Assembly (NCBI RefSeq): GCF_040412425.1 | Contig: NC_089795.1 | Coordinates: 83,096,663 to 83,160,662 of the forward strand | Reading direction: 5' to 3' | Origin: Macrobrachium rosenbergii | Lineage: Eukaryota > Arthropoda > Malacostraca > Decapoda > Palaemonidae | DNA length: 64,000 nucleotides | Part shown: one piece after another, positions 35,348 through 48,400 of the stretch | Layout of the letters: each line of letters begins with the position of its first letter | Numbering within the stretch: the stretch's first letter is position 1 | Notes under the pieces: generated by a model | What the model was told of the DNA's origin: nothing | Databases searched by the model: none | What the model saw: only the letters and a program-made list of their open reading frames with translations | Made by a program: the position numbers and the translations under genes

Positions 35348-35920
35348 CTAAGTGTCTTCACTAGTGGAATATTCATGTTTATGAGATTTCTTTGATTTGG
35401 ATTTCTTGCGTTTAGATTTCTTTAATTTTCTTTTCTTAGAGTGCCTAGTATTACCATTTCTCTCATCCTCAGCACCTGAGCTACCTGAACTAGAACGTCT
35501 ATATTTTGCTTTCTCAAAATTCTTGCTCTTTCTCTTTGACTGCAATTCCTTTACATCATCTAGTGTTCTTGAACTGTTATCTGGAATTACTTTAGCATCC
35601 CCTTTCCTATGACTGCTTCTACTACTATCATCAAATGAAGTATTTTTCTTATGTACATAATATTTATCCTTGTTATATCTCTTCTTATCTTCTTTGCTTA
35701 ACTTTTCAGAACTCTTATATTCACAGTGGCTGCTGTCCTCTCTTTTTATTTTCTTACTGTCCATTAAAACAGATGCTTCGCTTCCAATATCATCTCTTGG
35801 TGAACTGCTGAGTTTTCTTTTCCCGTCACTATGGGAAGGCTGTGTACCAGATTCAGTTTTGTGCTCAATTTCCTCTGTCCCTAAGAATACCATCATGTTA
35901 TGGATTATCTCCCGAGTGAC
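35348..35920 (-). CDS. SNRNP48: SNRNP48 last exon, Ser/Lys-rich tail
   Basis: The acceptor is CTTTCTTTTAG and the stop is at 35348. It opens with VTREIIHNMMVFLGTEE, the end of the conserved core. About 170 polar residues follow and finish in a Lys/Arg/Ser block (KKRKLKKSKRKKSKSKKSHK), a likely nuclear localisation segment. Confidence 0.92.
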   Translation of the reverse strand, partial: VTREIIHNMMVFLGTEEIEHKTESGTQPSHSDGKRKLSSSPRDDIGSEASVLMDSKKIKREDSSHCEYKSSEKLSKEDKKRYNKDKYYVHKKNTSFDDSSRSSHRKGDAKVIPDNSSRTLDDVKELQSKRKSKNFEKAKYRRSSSGSSGAEDERNGNTRHSKKRKLKKSKRKKSKSKKSHKHEYSTSEDT

Positions 35921-36419
35921 CTAAAAGAAAGGAAAGAGGACAAAAACATATAGAACTGTAATGCATGTATTTTGTTAATGGATGTAAGAATTTTACCAAT
36001 ATAATATTTGTGAAGAGATTGCAGAGGAGAAACAACTTAAGCTAAGTTACACTAAAGCTGAAAAATTAATTCAAAATCATACGACAAAACATTACCCAAA
36101 ACTCAGTTACAAGGGTAGTGTTATTCCCAATTCTTAAGCAAAAGTAAAATCTAACTGTGAGTTTAACTTTCTTGTACAGACCAGCACTTGTTGTAACTAT
36201 GAAGTACCATAACATTCCCAAACCCTACACCAATATTCAATTAGAAAGATAAGTTACCTGATTGTATATCAAATACACAGTCAATATGAGGGACAGGCAA
36301 AGAAGATATAACCATAATCACAAAGGATGGAAAGAAGAAATAACCATAATCACAAAGGATGGAAATAAACTTATCACACTGGATGTATAAGTAATTTACA
36401 GTAATTGCACTAAGAGGAG

Positions 36420-36476
<57 letters not shown>

Positions 36477-39400
36477 ATTCCAACAGCATCCACTTCTGGC
36501 TTATCTCACATGCACACTTATTATCATCATCACCAGGTAGCTTACTAAGACCACTCACATTTCTAGACTAAAGCACATACCCTGCTAAATATAACTTATC
36601 CACTCTTAGCTGCCTGATCCATCCTATTCAGAGAAGCATTCAACATAACCAAATCTGCCTGACAGCAAACACTGTCCTACAGATTACTTTGCAATACTGA
36701 GTATGTAGTGAAGGGTGTGCTACTGCAAGATTCTACTTCATCTGGAAAAACATCTAAAACTATTGCCAAGCAAAATTTAATGAGCAGTTATCAATCCCTA
36801 AGAGACTTGTAATGAGACGTCAAAGATGAAAAATATTTGTATTCTACAACTGGTCAACTTTCATCTCAAATTTTATCTTAAATCACAGTGCTCTCATGCA
36901 ATAAATAAGGAATCTAAATAGGTATCTAAAGATTAGATAAAACGTCATTAAATGCTTAAAGTAAAGATGATCAAGCTACCCCATAAATTTGCAAACCCCT
37001 CTCAGGTTGTACCCTTTATGAAAAGATACTGCCATCATGAACGTATGAGTACCTGAGTTTGAATTATCTGATTTCATTTCATCCAAAGATACAACAGGAA
37101 ACGTGTAAAATAACACAAAAACAGAGTAATTTCAAGTGATAAAAATCATTTTTCCATTTGGGTAAGCTGTTGGCATCCTAAAATCTTGTGATGCTACTAA
37201 AATAGTAATAACAGTGCTCTAGTGACCACAAGATAAGTACATTTCCCCAAGTTCTACCCCAAATTAAGCAGTTGCAACAATAAAACACAAAATAATATGT
37301 ATTCTCCTACAGCATCAGCAATTCCCAGGCCCTATCAATAATTACAGTAATTAGTCTACTGCCCCTCTACCCAAAACAAACACAGGATATGGAGGGGAAA
37401 AATCCCTCCCAACCATCCTTGGGGCAAAAGGTGTATAAAGAGAGAACACTTTGGAATAATAAATCCAGGAAGTGAACACTAGAAAAATGGAAAGATTAAG
37501 ATATTATGGAGAATTTGATAAAAGAATAAGACTGGTAATGGTAACAGACAGAAAATATGAAGGGATAATAAAGAATAAAAATATAAAATTTGGACTGACT
37601 ATCTTATGGCAGTTGGAAAGATTTTTTCTACAAGAAAGAAATAACAGCAATTCAAAAATTCATTTATTCTAACTCCCTCTTCATAAAAGAGCTTTTTTTT
37701 TATCCTTTTTCTACTATGTTATAAGTGGAACTTATATTTTGTAACATTTGTGGAATTTTTTTTTTATAATACAGTTTGAAAAAACCTTAAAATTCACATA
37801 ATTTCTCTCTCTCTAAACATGTATTCTTGAAATTTACTGAAATTAGTGCCTGTTTTAACTGAAAGTTATTTTTTCATTTTTACTGTGAAGATTTTTATGG
37901 TTATGAAATGAAAGTAAGTGTAAATACTCATTCAATCTCTTCCATCATCTTGAAAAAAAAAAAAAGTTTTTTGTGTCCTATCTCTTATTTAAAAGCTCAT
38001 TTATGATTGTTGAAATATACGGATACATGTACTGGGCATGTGTATTGTTAAAAATGTCTACAGTAAATTGTACTGTGTTTTGGGGAAATATTTTGATGAG
38101 CAGGAGAGTTTACGGAAGCATTATCAGTCTAGGAGTGCACTGTAATCTTCATGTTCATACCTAAAGCTGCAAACATGCAATGATTGCACTGATCACTTAT
38201 CATACCTAATCATCCAGCTCATTTAAAACAAAAGATAAATCCTAAACAAAGATGTTTTACCTGTACTTGACTTTTATTTTTCGTAGACACTTTGGTTCTA
38301 TAAGCCTGCCTTCTCCTCTTAAAGTCACGCATAGCTTTCTTCAACTCCAGGGGTGTGAGATCTCCAGATGTTGGGTTATGGGAATGAAGAACTTCTTCCT
38401 GTAAATAAATCATTGCAAAAGAAATATTTATGTATGAAAGAAACAAGGGCATTTAACTTTAAAGTTTCAAGAATTAAAAACATTCTGTGAAAAAAAATAT
38501 TGGCTGCAAGAGTAATGTATAATGTTGTTCCTTCCTTTATAAATTGACACATAAATAAAGAATGAAAGAACATCATCTCGACTGGCTTAAAACTATGAAT
38601 TACATGCAAAAACCTTTGCTTAAAATTGTATATTTACCAAAGATTTGGGATTCATTGAATACTGCCGTCCTACATTTCTACACCATACATAAAATGCAAT
38701 ACAGTACAGTACTAACCGGGGAGAGAAGTTCTGGTGGCTTGACAACAGGAGCTGCATGTTTCAATGTATACTCATACAGTGCAAGTCGTTCCTCTTTTGA
38801 AAAATTTGCAACTAGCTCTCCAGCTGATTTTGGTGGTGTACGGCAGTCAGGTCCAGCTTTTAGACAGAAGTAGTTACTACATGAGTCTATGCAAAAGTAA
38901 GATTTCAAATACTGTAAAGGAAACTAACATCCAACAAACAAGTTGAAAGCTGTATCTACTTAGAAGTTTCTATTTAAAGTAACACCTACAGTACAGCACA
39001 TTATACCAAAGTACAGTAATTAATGTATGTCAAATATCTGAAACCATGTGTGTAATCAATAAATTTCACTGCATAATATTCATTACATTGATTCAACACA
39101 CTATTCCTTAACAATTTATCAAAAGTGCAAGCTAAATACAGTTAAGCCCATAAAGCTGTTTGATGTATCCATTATTGCTAATAATAACCTACCCAAAATG
39201 GGTACTCAGCTATTCTTATTGCTAATGACCACTTTTATTTAAGTTGCTAATAATTTAAAGCAGTTATTTTAGTTGTTTAATTGCTATTTCTGCAATCAAG
39301 TGTTTACCTTGCACGTACTTCAAAACAAAATATATTTCATAAGAGATATCATAATCATTAACAGTATTAAAGTACATGCATTTAATGCTATACACATAAT

Positions 39401-42400
39401 CTACATGCTAATAACTTTCCCGACTAAAATTCTATGATGATCTCTACAACTGGTTATACTGTATAAACTGCCTGAGATTAGTGGTGCCATCACATGACCA
39501 ATATATCGTACTAAATTTACAGTGTTTTGACACTGTAATACATTTTTCATATGCTCTACCTCATAGATTAAAATTTTATTGTAATATATCTTTTCTGGGC
39601 TTAAAATTACAGTAACAGTGATAAAATAAGAATTAACCGAGAGAAAAGACAAGAGCTGGTAGGCTAAACTTACAACAATGGCCAAGTTTGGCAAAGACCA
39701 TTACTATTTCAGAACATGATTGTTTTGTTGAATAGGAAAATCAGCTTTTAACTTCCTCTGACCACAGCCAGCTGGGTCATAACAACGCAACCAACTGAAG
39801 ACCTTCCAAAATAATGTCGGAGTAAAATTACCAGTCACCTTCTGAATCTGAGCAAATATCACTATCAATGTACAAAATGACAGTAACACTGAGCACAGGA
39901 GAAAGCTCATCTTTAATTTCTGATGCAAGTACACATCAACCATATCTGTAAAATAAGTACAGTATTTACTTGGTGAAAATGCCAGCAGAAGAATGACTTG
40001 CCAGGTGAGACTGAGTACTCCCTTATAGTGTGCTTTGTGTGGAACACTACATACAGTACTAAAGGTTCTTGGCAATTTCATTTACAAATAATTCTGCTGC
40101 TTGCTGCTTTTTTACTTCTCATCTGTTCCCTTTGGTCTCTGAAGTAACTCTATATCCTTGAACTTCATCCTGCTTTAATTTTCCTCTCAATTTAAAAATC
40201 AATTCCTCAGGCAAGCCCAACATTCTAGAAACATGATTCAGTGATCCTCCTAATTTATAATACAGTGACTTGAGTGAGCTATGGCCCCCTCCCCTCCTGG
40301 GGTAGCTAGTCCTCACTTTAAACACCACTGGTATCTTGCAGATTATTTAATTCCAATACAGTATTTGCATCTATGTGACCTACACAAACTGAAGTACATT
40401 AGGGTTTATATTTGTGTGCAATCTGGCTCAAAGTTTTCTCTTACCAGGCCAAGAAAATAACAGCCTGACCACATAATCCCAAAATGATTTACCAAAAGAG
40501 ATTATAGCAGTCAAAATATTACACAAAAGCAAGAGAATCAAGAAATAATTTGTAACCGATTATAAAATAACACAACCATGATATGTCTTAAAACCAAGAA
40601 ACAGGAAAGGAAAGGTAAGCCTGCCCTTCATCCCATCTACCCTTGCACCTCTAAATTGTTTTTTGAACCAAGAAACAGAATCATCTAAGAAAAGGGACGC
40701 ATGCCCTCCCTCCTATTTACCCTTGCACCACTAAACAGTCTTTAGAGCCAAGGAATAGGATCAACTACAGAGAGGTAGGCCTGCCCTCCCTCCAATCTAC
40801 CCTTGCACCACTAAATTGTTTATACTATGTGACGATACCAGCACCCAAGCCATGTTTATAATTCACTGCCTTTGCCTGAGGAAGAAAGGAGTTTCCAACA
40901 ACCCACTGAATCCATTAACAAACAATGCAACATCAGCCAAACACTCCTATGAAAAAGAATACAGACACCATCCTATATGAACATTCAACTTACAAACATT
41001 CAGATACAAACAAACGAGATCGCAAATTAAAACTGCGTTCAGAGCGCTCCCCTTTCCCACCCGTAAGTTCATATTTTTTTCTGCACGCCTAATCTATAAA
41101 TACAGTACTGTATGTATAGAAATTTGTGTTTTAGGATGAAAAAACATACAGTACTGTACTGACTTTATATCATACTGTACTTAAATAGGTGTGAAGAGTA
41201 CAGTAACCAACTTACAAACAATTCAACATACAAACGGTCATCCAGAATGTAACTCACTTGCAAGTAGGGTGGTGTCTGTAGTGAAACTGTGGTAAGAGAG
41301 TGACTTAAGATACAGCAACTCTTGCAGTGTTGCAATAAATTTCACAGAAGTAATAACCGCACAATAAAAACAATTACTCAAATTGCCTAAAACTGAAATA
41401 GAGTAATATATATCGGCAACAATTTAGACAATCACCAGGAAAATAGCTTTGACATTGCTGGTGATCTCCACCAAAACCAAAATTCTTGAGTATACTTCAG
41501 CCACTACAACATCTTCTAACAGTCTATAGTAATTCATGTTTTCCTATAGTTCTTTTTCCATACCTAATAAAGAATGTTAGTACTGCATCTCTACTAATGC
41601 TTCAAGAGAGTTGGCCGTATCCCAACAGACTCAGATGTTAGCAATGGTACGTTCCTGAGTAAATGAAATACACATGAAGAAACCCTTCGAGCTTTAAAAC
41701 TTTTGTAATCTAACCAACTTTAAGCTCATTCAACTGTCAATTATAAAATAACTGAGTAGGTCTTAGTGAATCACGCTCTGTTCATAAAAGGATACAGTTC
41801 ATTCAATCCTCATGATTACTGCTGAAAAAGAGAAGAAAAATTATTAGTTTGCATTCAACATAAGCTGCAAAGGTACCCACAAGTTTTAAGAACTGCTTGG
41901 GACAGGTTAATAAACACTTGAATCAAACAGCAGCTGAAATTATTACAAATGTCGAAATAAGGTTCTACGTTTGTTTTGTTACGTGATATCTGATCTGCTC
42001 TCGTCTAACTTTTCTTGTTATGTTTCCTCACTTGGTCCTTTTCTTTAACTTATACTGTTACTTCTTACTCTTGATACATACTTTAAAAACTTGGGTACAG
42101 TATTCTTTGATTCATACAGTACTTGCTATTTTTTTTTTTTTTTCTACAATTCATTTAGAGGTTTTGAATTCATTATAATTTACTGTTTTATTTGATATAT
42201 ATTTAAAAGGCACATTTATGTTATTTACAACGGATATTGTGTTTATATAAATGTCTATACAGTATTCTTACCGTTCTTTGACTTGGTACAATACTACAGT
42301 TTCTTCCAAAATAATAACAGTTTCTTCCAAAATAATATCTGATCTAAGATCATTTCCATAATTCACAATATTTAGGATTGGAAAGTGAATAAGAGCACTT

Positions 42401-45400
42401 CCTCATTTTATTAAGGTGAAGGAAGGGTCCAGTTTCCTCCAGCTCTCTTTCAAGAGCATTTTACACATGCATTTGTTTTGCAACGCCATCTTAAAACTAT
42501 GGATATCATACATCTTTATAAATCATACAATTGCCACGCTAAAAACATCCTCAGTACAACTGGCTTAATTTCAGTCAAACCTAAGGCACTAAATTTCTTA
42601 TTCTCATCTTCTTCCTGACATTTTCATTATCATCTGTATCATGTTTCACTTAGAAGCTCCAAATGCTTAATCCATATTACTTACAATCATGGGAGCTCAC
42701 TAAGTTTATGTGGGGAACAAATGATTTTTTCCATGCAGCTTGAATACTTGCTTAAAAGACATATCTAAAACATTTGAATCATAACTTTGTAGAAGCAAAA
42801 AGGCTAAAAATTGATTACACTGAGAATCAAATGAACAAGCTCTACGTGAAGTGTCTTGTCTTTAAGTCCACAAGGGTTTGAGGAAACAATATCAACAATA
42901 TGGATAAAATGGTCAAGAAATTTCTTTTAAGTATGTTCTATTCATAGTACATTACGCATTTGAGTAACAATTCTAATGTAACTGTTGGGGTCATTAAATT
43001 TTTCATTACCCTATGGGTTGTGAGGTCACAGTTGAAGCTGTACTGACTTAACATTATCTGCACAGGTTGTTTATCAGCATAGAACAGTTACTGTGCACAT
43101 CTGTTTCCAGTTTCTACTATTTTCTATATGAACAGGGACTGGTACCTACCCTATGGCATTCAGAGGGAGTCCCTGGTAACTCAGAATAATACAGTATATC
43201 AATACAGATTAATGATTCAATTCCCCAAATGTAGTACCACTACATCCCAGAGATAAGCAATAATTATGAACTTCAAAATAATGGGTATGCTTCTCTCTTC
43301 AAAAATATTGGCCAGCCCTGTGAGAGCTAATCAAATTAGCTCAGTGGTCTGGTTAAACTGCTTAATAATAATCTTCAGGAATATAAACTTTGTACTTGGA
43401 TCTTTCACAAACAAAGAATGTCATCAATACTAATCACTTCTTTCATAAGTCTTTTCTGTACGATAATCGCCATCTTTTATGTCCCTACCTACAACAATCT
43501 GAAAATTTCTAATTTTTTTCTTGTACAGTATAAATAAATATTACAGATAATTAATATATATGAGATGGTATTCCATAAGTAAAAAGAGCCACTATAAACT
43601 GTTACCAATCATGTAACTATTCATGTGTGCATTTGGGTTGTCTGTACTGTAAGTACTTTGATGTTAAAATATCTAATTTGTCATAAATACAGTATGCATA
43701 CATTTCTTGTGAACAGTAGTTGGATAGTTGGATACAGGTGCAGTAATTGTAAATGCTAGTAACTCTGTGTTCAAGCCTTAAATGTTAGTATTGTACTTAG
43801 TGTGCAGTATTCAGTGTCCCGAGGTGAGAAGTGTTAATAATCAGTCTTTCAAAGGGACACTAAGTTAATTTAAATATTAAAAAGAGCCTTTAACAAAGTA
43901 TTTGGAAAATTATTTCCGTGTTTTTGTAATTTTACCACAAGCTTTGTGATTGGCAGATTCACCTGTAATGTAAAATTTGTGCAACCCTATATACAGTACA
44001 GTAAAACTTCACAGATTTAGATTTTGCAAATATCTAAGCACATTTTGCTGTTTGTTGATGCATAAACAAAGTGAAGAGAAAATGTTTGAGAAAAGGACTA
44101 CAGTACTGCAAATAGCAAAACTTGAAGTAACAAAAAATTTAGTGCTGATCTGTTACTGAACTTTCACATAAAAATTTCTAGTGTTGTATGAATATGCTAA
44201 AAGAATAAATCTGAGATATTTCACAAAAATACCTAGCTAATAAACAGTGATTTTTTTTAGCCACATCATAGCTTGTGTTCGTTAAAGGAGAATGTAGAAG
44301 AATAAGGGACAAATATATCTATTACAAAAAAAAAAAAAGGTTCCTTAGTAAGGGAAACTTGAAAGCTTTCTCTCCCAATACTGTATTGCTCTCCTATATA
44401 CACCACTAACTTTTTAAAATTACTTATGCATGAAAATGTAATACCGTATAAAGAATATTACATTTATTTTATCAATAAATTTCATAACGGGATAGTTAAC
44501 TATGCACTCATACTGACTGTCAGTACCGATCAATCGCTGAGGAAATTTTATTTTTCCTCCTTTATGCTTTGAGTACCATCCTTCACTTCCAACAGTCTTT
44601 AAAACATGGTATTTCTGAATATTGAACTAGCTAAGCATACAAACACTGTTATGTGGATATAAATCAAAACAAATACAGCGATGAAGAGAAGAGAAAGAAA
44701 GAGATATAAAATACATTTAAGGTTATAACCTAGTAAATACCATCAAACCCACACCACTGACATTAAAAAATGCAGCAACATCATTCTTGTTCAACATGAA
44801 ATCTTGGATTTTCATGCCACTGAATTTCATATATTACCCCTTATAGCTTTTTCTGAGGCAGAAAGTAGAATTAACTTTTAATATACAACCCCACAACCTA
44901 TCACTGTGGAAATGTTCTCATGGAGAAACTCTCTCTGAAAGATGAAAAAACCTCAGCCTTGCTCAGTGCTTGATGTATGTGCATAGTAGCCCAACATGTC
45001 CCTGCTGTCAAGCCACCTTGTTCATTGCTTAGTAATCTCTTAGCCAATGAAGTGTGGTGCAGAAAGGCAGCATATATGGTATATATGTATTTTTAGATAA
45101 GAATATATTTGCTAAATTTATTTTGCATTTTTGACAAAATTAAACTTCTTTACCACAAACCCATACTTCTAGCCTAATCTCAATTTATGTGGAGAAAATT
45201 CCAGCTGTCATGTTCCCAAATCCTAAACTAAGTGACCAGGACCATACCAACATCAGAGATAAGATCTGCAGGCCATGTGACATGCAAGCAGACCTCTTGT
45301 GCAGTGATTAGCTCCAGCAAAATAAAAATCTTTAGCTTTATGGCTTACTGGATGTGTATCCTGGGATTTGCAGGGTACCATCCTACATGGCTTTACCATG

Positions 45401-48400
45401 AAAAAGTGACTGGAAAGACCTGTAAGTTCCTCTCCTGCAAATGGAATTGGCTAGCATATCTACCAGACAAACATTGTAGCCATGGTAAGCATGGAATCAA
45501 GACTCTTTACAACTGCTAATTGCAGCCTTTGGAAAGATTATTTTGGCCATAATGTCAATCAATCTCAAATTCACTTTGTCATCTGGTGGTGCTACTGGAG
45601 AATTCCCCTAAGGAAACATCTCTTTTCCTAAGGACAATATATAGATAAGTCAGGATGCTGATGACCACCCTCAAGATGACTCTTTTTGCCCATAAGATTT
45701 TCTAACATGTCTCCTCTGACAAAAAGAACTGGTAGCTGCCAATGCTCACTCTTAGCAGCGAGCAACTGTCAAAAATTCATGCACATACCTCTTCTGGATA
45801 TTTTGATGAAAAGAAAACTGAGAATTACCAAAAGATGAGGCTCCTAACTTGGAAGGAAGCTGTGTGGCTTGAGAGCAGTAAGCAATTTTGTAAAAACTTC
45901 TAACAATCCAGTCTGGGATGGGAAGGAGTTGAGGGGTTGACACTTGACAATCATACCTCACTCTGAACTAACTGCCATTCAATCCCTGACATCTGACAGT
46001 ATGTCTAGGTTACCCAAAGTAAATGGCATGTCAAGGTAAGCATAGTGTTTCAGGTTTCTGTAGTCTTTCCTGTTTGCTGCCAAGACTACATTCTTCAGTT
46101 TGTGGTGTCTCTCTACACCAAAATAGCCTTTAATCCAAACCTGAGTGTATGAAAAAAGCCTCATCCAGCTCGGCTACAAGTCTATATGGAGATAAAGATC
46201 TTTACCAAGCATGCTTTGTCTAAATCTGAGCAGGAGGTATGAAAGAGGAGAATCCAAGGTAAACTTGGTCTCAACTGACCTTTTATATCTCTTCCTCCTG
46301 TTGTACTCTTTCCAAAGATTCTCCAAACAGTCAGCACAAAAGGAGCACATTAGATCACAAAAGTACAACTGTCTTAGCCAAGCCAAGCATATAAAAGGAT
46401 CTCTCACTACAGCAAGATTTGCCAGCCAAACCTGGGCATCTCCTTTGACCCAAGATAGTTTACATGACTATCACAGCTAGTGCTCAAGAGAATATTTCAT
46501 ATAAAACATAATAAACAATCAAATTCAACATGCAAATATTTTGTGCATACACATGGTATAGGTCAACAAAGTCATCACAAGATGGAGCAGCTACTTAAAA
46601 TATAATCATAACATTAACAACAAATAATAACATGCCATTTATGTATCATATTAAAAATAATATGAGGTACTGATAAATACAGCTATATTGTAAACAACAA
46701 ACAAATCAGTACATAAACATGACAATATCCTAGATACCTATGTTCTTGTTAGCTGAAGAATGAACAAGTGCCAACAACCACAACCACAAGACTAATAAAT
46801 CTAAACTCTCTTTAGTCTGAATACACCATGAAACAATGACATATCTAACACTGAGACCTACATTAACAAAAAGTAACTTAAGAGGCTGCCAAACTTTGTT
46901 CAAGTGTACTGCCAAATCACAGCACTGGCAAATTTATGCCTAATTCCCGAAAAAGTATTAATCATGAATCAGATGAAAACTAGAATCAGGAGATAAAGTA
47001 TGAAATGAAGATCAAACACAATGCTTGAAAAACACCAAATAAGTCTAAAACAAAGTTTGCCCTGTGGCAGACAAACAAAAACTGAACTGGTTTGCCAATT
47101 GAGCCTGCTGTGCATTTTCTCCTTGCAGAGACATTTTGTTTGTAGGGATATTTCAGCAAATGGAATGGCTGTAAGTTATTATCAATGAACAATGTAACAA
47201 CTTGTGAGACAATTTAAAATACTGATATTTAAAAAAAAAAATAAACAGTTTCAGGCTAATGTGGGTTGTCAACTAAACCCATTTTTTCTAGTGTGTTTTC
47301 TTTACAATCAAGGAAAGACAAACAACTAGACATGAGCTCTTCCCAACACTTGCAGTAGCAATAACTTCTTTTCATCTGAAGGTGTACACTCAATACATAT
47401 TTACACAGTATTAAAATATGCTCTTTGAGTCTTGTTAAAGTACATTAATATTACAAGTTATTTATTTATTTATGTATTACAGTGCATTAAAATATATTAT
47501 CTTTGCAGGTGTTGTTTCTGTGAAGACATTATTAATTCAGATATATAAGTCATCTTTTTTGTTCTGGAAGCTGCTCACAAATCCCTAAAAACAAATGTTT
47601 TGATTTTGTATAATGTGCATCACTACAACATCTTGCAACTGTGCCATTTGTGTATTGTAATCCTTGAACTAATGGTTATTCAATGAAGGTATTTAATAAG
47701 ATGGTTTAAAAAAGGGAAACAACTTCAGTGTCATCTTTAAGTCATAAGTACAGCTAAAACCATGCACTGTTTAACATGAAGAGTATTTACTTCATTACAT
47801 TACTAGTCTAAAAAAGTATTGTATTAATTAAACTTACCTTGTTTCCAAAAAGGTTTTAGAATTTCCCTCTGTTTCTCAGCATCTGGAAGAAGAATAAGTC
47901 TTAATGACAGCCAATAGGAAATCTTATGACTACAGTTTAATAGGACAGATTTTTTATGCCTGGCATATAAGAGAGGAGCTAACAGTGATGGAGGCACAAT
48001 ATTTCTGTTACCTTCGCAATATACTGGGTTGTGAGAGGAAGTGAGAGAACAGTAATAAAAGAAGAGTAGTAGCAGGCTGGATAAAGTGGAAAGAATTGTA
48101 CTTCTTTATGCAACAGAGACATGAGCACTCAAAAAGAATTGAAGAGAATCTGGAAGAGTGTGAGTACAAGGTGCTCACACACATGGCTGGAGTTTGCAGT
48201 AAAGTTCACTTCGCTGTGGGACGGACAGAAACTTAAATTAAACATATTTCATGGTAACTACAGTTTTCAACCAACAATGAATGTCAAATTTTAGAAATAA
48301 ATCTTGAAAAAAATTCTGTCAAAACCTTAAACATTTTCAATTTACAGTATTCAATTATTGGATTTTTACAACAGTAATTTTTCAAATAAGTTCTAATATA

